Source of the DNA: Acidobacteriota bacterium
GTDB taxonomy: Bacteria; Acidobacteriota; Blastocatellia; Pyrinomonadales; Pyrinomonadaceae
NCBI GenBank assembly: GCA_003223935.1
Contig: QHXQ01000042.1
Coordinates: forward strand, 1-64,000
Direction of reading: 5' to 3'
DNA: 64,000 bases
The notes beneath the pieces were generated by a model. The model ran no database searches, had not been told where the DNA came from, and worked only from the letters and a program-made list of their open reading frames with translations. The position numbers and the translations under genes were made by a program. Below are positions 47,223 through 55,467 of this stretch, piece after piece (the stretch's first letter is position 1; each line of letters begins with the position of its first letter).

Positions 47223-48284
47223 ATGTTCAGCAAAAAATCTGCCAAGAAAAATCTGGTCGGTTTAGACATCGGTTCAAGTTCGATCAAAGCGGTCGAGTTG
47301 TCGGGCAAGCCCGGCAATCTCGTCCTGCTGCACCTCGGCCATGAAGCTTTGCAACCCGACTCGGTCGTTGACGGCCAGATCATGGAGTTGAACTCCGTCT
47401 CCGGCACCATTGCCAGCGTCTTCAGCACGCATCAGATCAAAACTGAGCGCGTCGCCGCCGGCGTGAGCGGTAGTTCGGTCATCGTCAAGAACATTCTCGT
47501 GCCGCCGATGAGCGACGAGGAGCTTGAAGAGTCAATTGACTGGCACGCCGAAGAGCATATCCCGTTCGAGATCGCGGACGTAAGTCTCGACTATCAAGTT
47601 GTCGGGCGTAGCGCCGAATCGCTCCAAGTGCTGCTCGCCGCCTGCAAGCGCGATTTCGTCGCCAACATCAAGCAAGCGATCCAGCTCGCGGGCCGGCAAC
47701 CGGCCGTGATTGACGTTGATGCGTTCGCCCTCCAGAACTGCTACGAGATCAACTACGAGCCGCAGGCCGACGACGTGGTGGCGCTCCTCAACATCGGCGC
47801 GGCCACGATGAACATCAACATCCTGCAAGGTGTGCGCAGCGTCTTCACGCGCGATATGTCGCTCGGCGGCAACCAATACACCGCGCTCTTGCAGAAAGAG
47901 TTGGGTTTGACGTTCGAGCAGGCCGAAGCGGTCAAGCGCGGCGCGCCGCTCCCCGAAGGCGCAGCGCAGAAAGAGATCGGGCCGGTGCTCGAAACAGTCT
48001 CCGACATCCTCGCGCTCGAAATTCAAAAGACCTTCGACTTCTATCGCGCGACCTCAGACGACGGCCAAGCGGTGGTGCGGAAGATTCTGTTGTCGGGTGG
48101 TTGCTCGAAGTTGCCGGGGTTGGCCGCCTATCTGGCGAGCCGGTTCGAAATGAGCGTCGAGCTATTCGACCCGTTCCGCAAGATTAAGGTTGATCCGCGC
48201 CGGTTCGATATTGATTACCTGCGCGAAGTGACGCCGGAGATGGCCGTGGCTGTCGGCCTCGCCTTGAGAGGAGTGGATGCGTAA
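47223..48284 (+). CDS. pilM: Type IV pilus assembly protein PilM
   Basis: 353 aa from ATG 47223 (MFSKKSAKKN); the frame upstream is Pro/His/Arg-rich non-family sequence. Actin-like fold: LVGLDIGSSSIKAVELSG (phosphate 1), INIGAATMNINILQ (phosphate 2 region) and KILLSGGCSKLPGLAAYL (adenosine motif). The PilM-specific MSDEELEESIDWHAEEHIPFEI is present. It forms a cytoplasmic ring that binds the N-terminus of PilN and couples the motors to the inner-membrane alignment complex. It is the first gene of the operon and its stop abuts the pilN ATG. Confidence 0.96.
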   Translation: MFSKKSAKKNLVGLDIGSSSIKAVELSGKPGNLVLLHLGHEALQPDSVVDGQIMELNSVSGTIASVFSTHQIKTERVAAGVSGSSVIVKNILVPPMSDEELEESIDWHAEEHIPFEIADVSLDYQVVGRSAESLQVLLAACKRDFVANIKQAIQLAGRQPAVIDVDAFALQNCYEINYEPQADDVVALLNIGAATMNINILQGVRSVFTRDMSLGGNQYTALLQKELGLTFEQAEAVKRGAPLPEGAAQKEIGPVLETVSDILALEIQKTFDFYRATSDDGQAVVRKILLSGGCSKLPGLAAYLASRFEMSVELFDPFRKIKVDPRRFDIDYLREVTPEMAVAVGLALRGVDA

Positions 48285-48983
48285 ATGATCAAAGTCAACC
48301 TCTTGGATTCAGCGACCGAAGGGCCGAGCAGTTTCGCTGCGGTCGAGGCGCGCGTCGCCACGCCGCGTGCGCAAGGCCGCTTGATGTTGCTCGCCGTCGT
48401 CGCGCTCGCCTTGTTGGCGATGGGCTTCGACTGGCAGACCGCGCGTTCGGCGCGCGCAGAAGCGCAGGCGCAGCTTGAGCAGCAACAGCGCATCGCTGCG
48501 CAGATGGAAGTGGTCAAACGCGAGCAGGCCGATCTAGAGAAGAAGACGCAGGAGGTGCAAGCGCGCATCGAGGCGATCAAACACCTGCGCGACTCGCAGC
48601 AGGGGCCGGTCGCAGTGCTCACGGCGATCAACGACCGCCTGCCGAAGCTCGAAAACTTCCGGCTCTCCACCATCGAACAAAAGGGTAGCGACCTGACCAT
48701 CAGCGGCGACTCGCCAAACGAAGACGCCGTGACGCAGTTCGGACGCAGTCTTGAATTCTCTTCGGGCCTGTTCACGAACCTCAGCATCGAGATCAAGCGC
48801 GACATCCTCAAAGCGCCCGAAGGCGTACCCGTCCCCGTCGAAGATAAGGATGCGCCGAAGCCGCAGACCGTGACCTTCACGATCAAGTGCAAGTACGCGC
48901 CGGCCGCACCGCCGTCGCAGCCCGCGCCCGCCAATAACAAGCCGGCCGCGCCGCCCGCCAATCAGGTCGCGCAGAACAATTAG
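48285..48983 (+). CDS. pilN: Type IV pilus assembly protein PilN
   Basis: 232 aa, starting directly after the pilM stop. The N-terminal MIKVNLLDS is the PilM-binding motif. A membrane helix follows at about 34-50 (LMLLAVVALALLAMGFDW), then a coiled coil (QAQLEQQQRIAAQMEVVKRE) and a ferredoxin-like periplasmic domain (FRLSTIEQKGSDLTISGDS). The tail is Pro/Ala-rich. It pairs with PilO in the inner-membrane alignment complex of the pilus machine. Confidence 0.93.
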   Translation: MIKVNLLDSATEGPSSFAAVEARVATPRAQGRLMLLAVVALALLAMGFDWQTARSARAEAQAQLEQQQRIAAQMEVVKREQADLEKKTQEVQARIEAIKHLRDSQQGPVAVLTAINDRLPKLENFRLSTIEQKGSDLTISGDSPNEDAVTQFGRSLEFSSGLFTNLSIEIKRDILKAPEGVPVPVEDKDAPKPQTVTFTIKCKYAPAAPPSQPAPANNKPAAPPANQVAQNN

Positions 48984-49027
48984 CCAAGGCGCGCACATCC
49001 GTTGCGCCGGAGGAAGTGGAAACCGTC

Positions 49028-49696
49028 ATGTCCAGACTCGAACAATTGCAGCAGCAACCTTGGTACGTCCGCCTCGCGCTGATGTGCGCCGTCGCCGCGC
49101 TCGTCTATGGCGGCTTCTGGTATTTCGTCACCAGCAGCACTCGCGCCGAGACGAAAGAGGTGCAGGTGCAGGTTGATCAACTGCTCGCCACGAACGCCAA
49201 AGCGCAGATCGCCTCGCAGCGTCTGAGCGAATTCAAGGCGGCTTACGCGCGCGCGCAGGCCGACTACGAAGACCTCAAGGCGCTCTTGCCTGAGCAGCGC
49301 GAACTGACCAACGTCTTGCAAGGGATCGAAGAGCGCGCAAAGGATCGCCTGTCCGTGACGCGGTTCACGCCGAAGGAAGACTTCCAGCAAGACTTCTATT
49401 CCGGCAAGCCCGTCGAGATTGAAGTCAACAGCTCTTACAACAACCTCGGCGCGTTCTTCGCGCAGATGGCCGCTTACCAACGCATCGTCTCGATCACAGA
49501 CTTCAAACTCACGCGCATTGACGATAAGAAAGATGATCTAAAAGCCAAGGGGCAGACGGTCGGCGCGCAGTTCTTGCTCACCGCTTATTATTCTTCGAAC
49601 GACAAGGTACAGAACGCGCCGAAGCCCGCCGCGCCCGCAGGCACGCAAGCAGCGTCGACGGTTGCAAATCAGGTCGCTGCGCCCGCTACGAAATAA
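49028..49696 (+). CDS. pilO: Type IV pilus assembly protein PilO
   Basis: About 222 aa from ATG 49028, with GGAGGA upstream; a GTG at 49016 sits too close to that site. One membrane helix (residues 15-34), a coiled-coil segment (VQVQVDQLLATNAKAQIASQ) and a ferredoxin-like periplasmic domain with VEIEVNSSYNNLGAFFAQMA, the typical PilO signature. It binds PilN and PilP. A 44-bp gap separates it from pilN. Confidence 0.93.
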   Translation: MSRLEQLQQQPWYVRLALMCAVAALVYGGFWYFVTSSTRAETKEVQVQVDQLLATNAKAQIASQRLSEFKAAYARAQADYEDLKALLPEQRELTNVLQGIEERAKDRLSVTRFTPKEDFQQDFYSGKPVEIEVNSSYNNLGAFFAQMAAYQRIVSITDFKLTRIDDKKDDLKAKGQTVGAQFLLTAYYSSNDKVQNAPKPAAPAGTQAASTVANQVAAPATK

Positions 49697-49759
49697 CTTT
49701 GAGTGCTGTCTGCCAGCGCGCACCTCTGCGGCGCGCGGGATGTTTTAGGGAAGCAAACC

Positions 49760-50413
49760 ATGAAGAAAAACGCCAACATGATTCGCTCAGCAAGCTTGAT
49801 CGTGCTCGCGCTCGTCTGCGCCACAGCCGCGAACGCGCAAAAGGCCAGCACGTCTTACAAAGGCACACAGCGCGATCCATTCGTCGCTTGGCGACCTGTG
49901 CCGAAGAAGCGGTCGAAGAACGTGCCCATGCCGGTTGACCCGCCGCCGATCCAAGCGCGGATTAACGCTTACAAGACGCAGAAGGCTGCGGCGATGAACA
50001 TGCAGTTGCCCGCGCCGAAGCCGACGACCGCGCTGCTTTTGAGTGAAGTGCAATTGACCGGTATCTTTCGCACGCCGCGCGGTTACGCAGCGATGGTCGA
50101 AGCTACGCCGATTAAACTTTCGTTCGTCATCTATCCGGGCGAGCGTTTCTTTGACGGCATGCTGGTCGCCATCGAAGAGAACCGGCTCGTCTGTCGCAAA
50201 GAGACGCGCTGGTCGGACGGTCGCCGCGAGTTGAGCGTTGACTTCAAACCGTTGGGCCAACCGAACGCGGTCAAAGACGCGATGACTGCGACCGCGCCCG
50301 CGCCAGAGAAGAACGAGCAGAAGGCCGAGCCGGCGAAAACGGAGCCGGCCAAGACAGAACCGGCTAAGTCTGAGCCGACGAAGCCCGCAGACCCTGCTTC
50401 GGGCAATCAATAA
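49760..50413 (+). CDS. pilP: Type IV pilus assembly protein PilP
   Basis: About 217 aa from ATG 49760 with AGGGAA upstream. A signal peptide ends AANAQ; I see no lipobox Cys, unlike many PilP lipoproteins. RDPFVAWRPV is the PilP/TsaP-type motif, and the beta domain has LLLSEVQLTGIFRTPRGYAA and YPGERFFDGMLVAIEENRLV. The C-terminus is a low-complexity tail of about five EPAKT-like units. It links the PilNO complex to the PilQ secretin. Confidence 0.9.
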   Translation: MKKNANMIRSASLIVLALVCATAANAQKASTSYKGTQRDPFVAWRPVPKKRSKNVPMPVDPPPIQARINAYKTQKAAAMNMQLPAPKPTTALLLSEVQLTGIFRTPRGYAAMVEATPIKLSFVIYPGERFFDGMLVAIEENRLVCRKETRWSDGRRELSVDFKPLGQPNAVKDAMTATAPAPEKNEQKAEPAKTEPAKTEPAKSEPTKPADPASGNQ

Positions 50414-50736
50414 AAGTTCTTCGGCGCGTCCTTAGCAGCGCACCCGCGTGGAAGCCTGAGCCACGCACGCGCCTGCTGATGATGCGCCGAATCTCGACCC
50501 CCTCGTGGACGCACCCGGCAAGCTTCAAAGACAACCAAGCGCGTCCGATTAAATGCGCGACTTCGTGAGCGCGCACCCGCTTTTTGGCAAACCGTAAACT
50601 GACCCCGGTCTGTGGGGCCGCGTTGTGCGGCGCGCGCTTGAGTAGTCTTGGCACCCGACGCTGGACTCATACGAGCGTTAGCGCGTGGCGGCCCTTACAG
50701 TTCCCGGTGTCATTCCATTTGCAAAAGGAAAGAAAC
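50414..50736 (+). other. 323-bp gap inside the pil operon
   Basis: The pilP-pilQ gap is unusually long for an operon whose other gaps are 0-63 bp. A frame runs back from pilQ to 50584, but its residues do not look like a signal peptide and the AAAGGAA site favours ATG 50737. I see no clear gene or terminator; a second promoter for pilQ is possible. Confidence 0.4.
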
Positions 50737-52905
50737 ATGCTGAACCCGTTCCGAACGCTCACCGTCACGCTACGTCGAGGCACGCTCGTCCTCGCGCTCG
50801 CGTGTCTATTCGCTACCTTTGCAGAGGCGCGCGCCGCCTCGCTCGTGACGGGCGTGCGCGCGACGACTGAAGGCGGTGTCACACGCATTGCCGTCGCCGG
50901 CTCTGTGCCGCTCGCTTACGGCGTGCGCCACGCGGACGCGCATACGCTCATGGTCGAGTTGCCCGGCGCGGACGCGACGCACCTCGCCGCTTCTTATCAA
51001 CTTGCTTCGCCGCTCGCCTCTGTCGTCCACGTCGAGTGCGCCAACGGCGCAGACGGGCAACCGCTCGCGCGGCTCAACGTTGCGCTGCTTGCGCCCGTGC
51101 GCGAACGCGCATACTTGAGCGGCAACGAACTGGTGCTCGAACTCGCGCCTGAAGCTGGCGCGAGCGCGCCGCCCGTAGCTGTGTTGAGCGAGATGAATGC
51201 TGGTGTCGCGCAGCAACAGCCGACGCCGATGACCGCGTCGCCCGCGCAGCCGCGCAATCCAAACGCCGCGCAGGGGGATCAGGGCCGGCATTACGGCGAG
51301 TATGGTTTTATCGGCGAGCCGATCAATCTGAACGTCGTCAACGCCGACATACGCGACATCCTCAACTACATCACAGAGCAGTACGGCGTGAACTTCATCA
51401 TAGACAAATCAGTCGGCCCCGTGCCCGTCACCGTCAACGTCACAGACGTGCCGTGGAACTACGCGCTCGATGCGATCCTGCGCGCGAACCGGCTCGGCAT
51501 CGCGGTCGAAGGCAATATCCTGCGCGTGGCCACCGTCGAGACGTTGGCGCTGGAAGCGGAAGCGCAGGCGAAGATTCAAGAAGGGAAGTTGAACGCCGCG
51601 CAGCTTGTGACCGAGTTCATCCGGCTCAACTACGCGCGGGCGGTGGGCACGCTGGCGCAAGCAGCGGGCGCGACCGGCGAGTTTGCCGGTGGCGTCACCT
51701 CCCAGAGCGCTTCGAGCGCGGGCGGCGACTCAACCGGCAAGAGCGGCGATCAAGGCATCATGCCGATCATCCGGCGGCGTCTGTCACGCCGTGGCTCAGT
51801 TGAAGTTGACGGCCGCAGCAACACGCTGATCGTCACAGACGTGCGCGAGAACATTGACTCGATCCGCCAACTCGTCGCGTTGCTCGATCAGCCCGAACCG
51901 CAAGTCGAGATCGAGACGCGCATCGTCATCGCCAATCGCAACTTCAGCCGCGATATCGGCGTGCAGATCGCGGGTCTCTCGCTCAACAGTCGCGGCGGCG
52001 GCGGTTCGCTCGCCACCGTGCCGGGTTCGCCCACGCCGCCCTCCTCTACCAATTTGGGGCAACTGGCTGGCACGCGCCCCGGCGGCTTGCCGCTTGGCAT
52101 CGGCGGCCCCAACTCGGAGCCTGGTGATTCCCTCCGAGCTGCCGCCGCCAGCACCATCATTGGGCTAACCACCGGCATGATCGGCACGACTCAGATCAGC
52201 GCGCTGCTCTCGCTCGCCGAGACCAAAGGGCAAGCGAAGATCGTGGCCACGCCGCGCGTGACTGCGCTCAACAATCGCCCGGCACAGATCGAATCCGGCT
52301 CACAAATTCCGGTCGTCACGCCGCAGACCGGTGCGAACGGTGGCGGCACTGTCTTTACGACGACCTTCATCTCCGTCCCCTTGCGGCTTTCGATCACGCC
52401 GCAGATTACGGACGCGGGCACAGTCGTCTTGCGCGTCGTCGCCGAGAACAACTCGGTCAACCTCGGTCTGACCAACTCGCTCGGCACGCCCGGCATTGAT
52501 ACGCAGCGCATGCAAACCGAAGTGCTCGTGCCCGATGGCGGCACGACGGTCGTCGGCGGCGTGCTCGCAGACAACGAAGGCGAGACGCAGAACCGGACGC
52601 CCGGTCTCTCCGGCATTCCCGTGCTCGGCAACCTCTTCAAGCGCAAAGCCACGAGTCGCACGACGAACGAACTACTGTTCTTCATCACGCCGCGCATCTA
52701 CCGGCCCGACTACAACGGCCGGCCCACGTCCGGCACAGTCTCCGACCGCACGCGCTCGGTCACACTGCCGCAACCCGTGCCGCTCGGCAACCCACAGACG
52801 AACACAGGCGTGCCGACGGGAACGCAAACCTTCCCGACGACGACGACCGTGCCCGCTGCCGGCCCGACGACAACGACGCCGCCCCCGACCGGCGAGCATC
52901 CATAA
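50737..52905 (+). CDS. pilQ: Type IV pilus secretin PilQ
   Basis: 722 aa from ATG 50737 with a signal peptide (residues 1-32). An AMIN domain (about 35-140; TEGGVTRIAVAGSVPLAY) binds peptidoglycan. A secretin N0/N1 region (INLNVVNADIRDILNYITEQ, PVPVTVNVTDVPWNYALDAI) and further N domain (RGSVEVDGRSNTLIVTD) follow, then the secretin pore (GQAKIVATPRVTALNNRPAQ, VLVPDGGTTVVGGVL, PGLSGIPVLGNLFKRK) and a Pro/Thr-rich tail. It forms the outer-membrane gate through which the pilus passes. Confidence 0.96.
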   Translation: MLNPFRTLTVTLRRGTLVLALACLFATFAEARAASLVTGVRATTEGGVTRIAVAGSVPLAYGVRHADAHTLMVELPGADATHLAASYQLASPLASVVHVECANGADGQPLARLNVALLAPVRERAYLSGNELVLELAPEAGASAPPVAVLSEMNAGVAQQQPTPMTASPAQPRNPNAAQGDQGRHYGEYGFIGEPINLNVVNADIRDILNYITEQYGVNFIIDKSVGPVPVTVNVTDVPWNYALDAILRANRLGIAVEGNILRVATVETLALEAEAQAKIQEGKLNAAQLVTEFIRLNYARAVGTLAQAAGATGEFAGGVTSQSASSAGGDSTGKSGDQGIMPIIRRRLSRRGSVEVDGRSNTLIVTDVRENIDSIRQLVALLDQPEPQVEIETRIVIANRNFSRDIGVQIAGLSLNSRGGGGSLATVPGSPTPPSSTNLGQLAGTRPGGLPLGIGGPNSEPGDSLRAAAASTIIGLTTGMIGTTQISALLSLAETKGQAKIVATPRVTALNNRPAQIESGSQIPVVTPQTGANGGGTVFTTTFISVPLRLSITPQITDAGTVVLRVVAENNSVNLGLTNSLGTPGIDTQRMQTEVLVPDGGTTVVGGVLADNEGETQNRTPGLSGIPVLGNLFKRKATSRTTNELLFFITPRIYRPDYNGRPTSGTVSDRTRSVTLPQPVPLGNPQTNTGVPTGTQTFPTTTTVPAAGPTTTTPPPTGEHP

Positions 52906-52919
52906 CGAGGAGACGCCCC

Positions 52920-53285
52920 ATGTTCAAAGCGACGCTGCAACGTTTGATTGACCGCACAGAAGGCGCGACCGGCGCGCTCATCATGGGCACGGACGGCATC
53001 GCCGTCGAAAAGGTGCTCTTGAAGGAAGCGCGCGATGCGAACCTCGATGTCGCGGCCGCCGAGTTCACCTCGCTGCTCCGCAGTGCCCGGCGCGTCGGCG
53101 AAGACACAGGCATCGGCCACGTGCAGGAACTGATCGTCGGTTTCGATGACATGAAGGTACTCATCCGCTCCTTCACCCGCGACTACTTCGCCGTGCTCGC
53201 GCTCAAAGAGGACGGTAACATCGGGCGCGGTCGCTTCGAGCTACGCAAGGTCGAACTCGATCTCGCACGCGAGTTTGCACTCTAA
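52920..53285 (+). CDS. Roadblock/LC7-domain protein (MglB-like)
   Basis: 121 aa, 14 bp after pilQ with GAGGAG upstream. The single Roadblock/LC7 fold is clear: LIDRTEGATGALIMGTDGIA, EFTSLLRSARRVGEDTG, LIVGFDDMKVLIRSFTRDYF and LALKEDGNIGRGRFELRK. In Myxococcus and Thermus such proteins (MglB) are GTPase-activating partners of the Ras-like MglA that sets cell polarity and pilus placement. No MglA is visible in the window. The position suggests a role in pilus polarity. Confidence 0.88.
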   Translation: MFKATLQRLIDRTEGATGALIMGTDGIAVEKVLLKEARDANLDVAAAEFTSLLRSARRVGEDTGIGHVQELIVGFDDMKVLIRSFTRDYFAVLALKEDGNIGRGRFELRKVELDLAREFAL

Positions 53286-53306
53286 ACAATAGAGAAAAAG
53301 AGTAGG

Positions 53307-53336
53307 GCGCGGACAAGGAATCTTCCCTGTCCGCGC
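53307..53336. terminator. Bidirectional terminator after the pil operon
   Basis: A GC-rich stem (53307-53315 with 53328-53336) is flanked by an A-rich stretch on the left and TCTCTTTCTTTTC on the right. It lies between convergent genes. Confidence 0.8.
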
Positions 53337-53364
53337 TCTCTTTCTTTTCCTAATTTTTCTACTC

Positions 53365-54045
53365 TTACTTCTGCGACTCGGCCGTAGGTTTGGGTTGCGC
53401 TTTCTTAGCCTTTGCCTTGCTCTCGACGTGTGTGGCGCTCGTCCATGCGGCGAGTGTGGCCGAATCTGCACGGTATTTGTTGCGCACGACGGCGTCTAGT
53501 TGGCGCTTGAGGTTGAGACCATGTTCAAGCGTAGTGTCAATGCTCTGTGTGGCGGCGATGTGTGCGTCGCCGCTGCGATTTTGATCGGCAATGGCCTGCT
53601 CGAGGTCTGCGATGTCGGCGGCGAGATCATCAAGGAAAGCTGCGGGCATTTCGTGCCGAATGAATTCGGCTTTGAACGGCACGGCGTCGCTGGCAAAGGC
53701 GCGGGCTGTGCTGAGCAATGTCTGATCGTTATTGCCGCGCGGCAGACGGAAACGGTCTGCGAGACCGGGATTGTTGATCGCCATCGCACGGGCGGTGCGG
53801 TTGATAGCCTCTAGGTCTTCGCGCAGGGCGGCGCGCGCTACAGCCCGGCCGGTTGTGCCCTGCACGGCGGCACTGCGGTTGGACGTTTGGGCTTCGGCGT
53901 GGCCGTCCAGTTCCTGCACTATGGTGTCTAACGCAGCGAACAGTCCACCGCCCGTTGTGGCGGCGGGAAAGTCTGCGGCGCGCGCCTGTCCGAAGTCGCG
54001 CACGCGCACGAGCATCTCGTAGGCGTGTCTTTCTGTGTCTTTCAT
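53365..54045 (-). CDS. Helical hypothetical protein
   Basis: 226 aa, no signal peptide. It is rich in Ala, Asp, Arg and Thr, with long helices: MKDTERHAYEMLVRVRDFG, ALREDLEAINRTARAMAI, and DIADLEQAIADQNRSG. GLADRFRLPRGNNDQTLL is a conserved-looking central motif. The C-terminal 20 residues are Lys/Ala/Pro-rich. Paralogs of this sort are frequent in acidobacterial genomes but have no assigned role. It runs convergently with the pil operon, sharing the terminator. Confidence 0.6.
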   Translation of the reverse strand: MKDTERHAYEMLVRVRDFGQARAADFPAATTGGGLFAALDTIVQELDGHAEAQTSNRSAAVQGTTGRAVARAALREDLEAINRTARAMAINNPGLADRFRLPRGNNDQTLLSTARAFASDAVPFKAEFIRHEMPAAFLDDLAADIADLEQAIADQNRSGDAHIAATQSIDTTLEHGLNLKRQLDAVVRNKYRADSATLAAWTSATHVESKAKAKKAQPKPTAESQK

Positions 54046-54179
54046 GGTGTTGATCCTTTCGGTGAAGCTAAAGGAGACTGGTGCTCCCTTAGAGGATTAT
54101 AAAGCCGGGAAGCCTGCGACACCCTTTTGAGCGGCGGGATTATACACCTTTTCACCCGCCTGTCAGCACTTTTCTTTGC

Positions 54180-54640
54180 GCAGCATAATCGTCGTTCTGT
54201 ACGCCGTTCCTTCAACCTGCACGCCACGCCTCCACTCCTGCACACCACATCTCCGCCCATGCACGCCACCCCTCTCACCTTGTACGGCACACTTGTCATC
54301 TTGCACAATACATCTCCCGCGCTGCACAGCCTTGTTATGATACTGTACATTATACCTTTGCCCTTGTACGGCACATCTCTGACGCTGTACGCCACCCCTG
54401 CGCGCCTGTACGCCACGCCTTTCACCCTGCACAGTCCGCCTCACATCTTGCACGCCAAACCTTTTCGGCTGCACACCGAATCTTGCACCGCGCAGGTCGC
54501 ATCTTTCACCTCACATGGCACATCTGCCACATTCCGCGCCTCATCTTTATGCCCCTGCGCTGCATCTTTCACCACGCACGCCACATCTACGCAGATGCAC
54601 GCGGCAGCTTTCAGCCCATACGCCAAACATTTAACATGCA
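54180..54640. repeat. Tandem array of about 21 degenerate 21-bp repeats
   Basis: From about 54201 to 54639 the sequence falls into units of 21 bp (a few 20) beginning ACGCC or ACACC and ending CTGC or TTGT. Because 21 is a multiple of 3, most frames are open and read as heptads: LHATPxx on the + strand, and GVAYxxx or xxVQxxR on the minus strand. The minus frame has one stop (54441). Units are diverged, so the array is old or under coding selection. No spacers alternate with the units, unlike a CRISPR. Confidence 0.85.
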
Positions 54641-54832
54641 GGCCACGATTTCACTGACGCGCGGCCGGACATCACCACCACCAGCATAGACGTACTCGTC
54701 CTGGCGCACACCTTGCCCGTCGTACTCGGCAATCACCTGTCCACCGAGCACACTGCTGCGCAAGTAGCAGGGGGCTGTGATTGGTTGCTTGCTGTTGACT
54801 TGCGGCTCTCCGTGCGAGTAGTCATCTAACAT
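54611..54832 (-). pseudogene. Orphan fragment of an Rhs protein tip
   Basis: A 73-codon frame contains a 30-residue stretch (YLRSSVLGGQVIAEYDGQG and then EYVYAGG) matching the main Rhs gene at about 56630-56720 in 27 of 30 positions. The remainder (start MLDDYSHG, end GDVRPRVSEIVACML) is unrelated. The fragment lies downstream of the Rhs and immunity-like genes and abuts the 21-bp repeats, as displaced Rhs tips do in other bacteria. Confidence 0.75.
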
Positions 54833-54854
54833 CTTCGGCGCTAGACTACAGGGG

Positions 54855-55457
54855 TCAACTCAATTCTCTGTATAATATATCTCCCGTCTTTTTATCTATT
54901 ACATATTTAGGAAAGCTACTATGTGGAAGGTCTTGAATATCTTGACCCGGCTCTAACTTGTAATCAAATATGATACGCCATACCTTTGCTTGTTCACATG
55001 CAAGAATGACAAATTGATCTATATCTACCTTGTCGCCAAATGTTCTAACGGCATCTTCCCGCGCGATTCTGATGGCCTCTTGTTTATTGATTATTCCATG
55101 TTTTAGCTCTGCATCTCCTATGCTTTCATACCCAGCGGAGTCTTGAGGTATTTTTTGTTTTCTTATAATTAAGCCCGAATGCTTATCAATCACATACTCA
55201 GGGCCGCCACCATCATAGATAATGCGCCAAAATATAACTTGTTCACACGGAATAACATTGAACTCTGCTAGTGATTTGTAATCTTTTTGGGCATCTTTGT
55301 TGGCAATAGCGACAGCCTCTTCTTTATTGATTCCCTTTATTTTCAAAATACGATCTTCGTTATTTTGAGCCTCGGGTTGATTTGTTGTAGGCTCTGTCAC
55401 ACTACAGCCTTGAGCCAAGATCAAAACACAAAGCCCCAAAGAGATATAGCTAATCAT
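54855..55457 (-). CDS. Two-domain lipoprotein, candidate immunity protein for the Rhs toxin
   Basis: 200 aa from ATG 55457, with AAGGAG 8 bp upstream that overlaps the end of the Rhs gene (10-bp gap). The signal peptide ends in lipobox LAQGC. Two similar modules follow: INKEEAVAIANKDAQKDY to YVIDKHSGLIIRKQ, and INKQEAIRIAREDAVRTFG to YVIDKKTGDILYREL, each with CEQ...WRIIxD in the middle. They resemble the NTF2-fold immunity/PepSY-like domains of polymorphic toxin systems. The lower GC and codon use differ from neighbours, suggesting transfer. Function as immunity is inference. Confidence 0.65.
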   Translation of the reverse strand: MISYISLGLCVLILAQGCSVTEPTTNQPEAQNNEDRILKIKGINKEEAVAIANKDAQKDYKSLAEFNVIPCEQVIFWRIIYDGGGPEYVIDKHSGLIIRKQKIPQDSAGYESIGDAELKHGIINKQEAIRIAREDAVRTFGDKVDIDQFVILACEQAKVWRIIFDYKLEPGQDIQDLPHSSFPKYVIDKKTGDILYRELS

Positions 55458-55467
55458 TATGCACTCC

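Noticed and set aside
54180..54640. The 21-bp array as a CRISPR
   Set aside because: Units are contiguous and diverged, with no alternating unique spacers and no cas genes nearby.
54127..54657. The + strand frame through the 21-bp repeats as a normal protein gene
   Set aside because: It is open only because the unit length is a multiple of three; the start is a TTG with no RBS and there is no signal outside the repeat.
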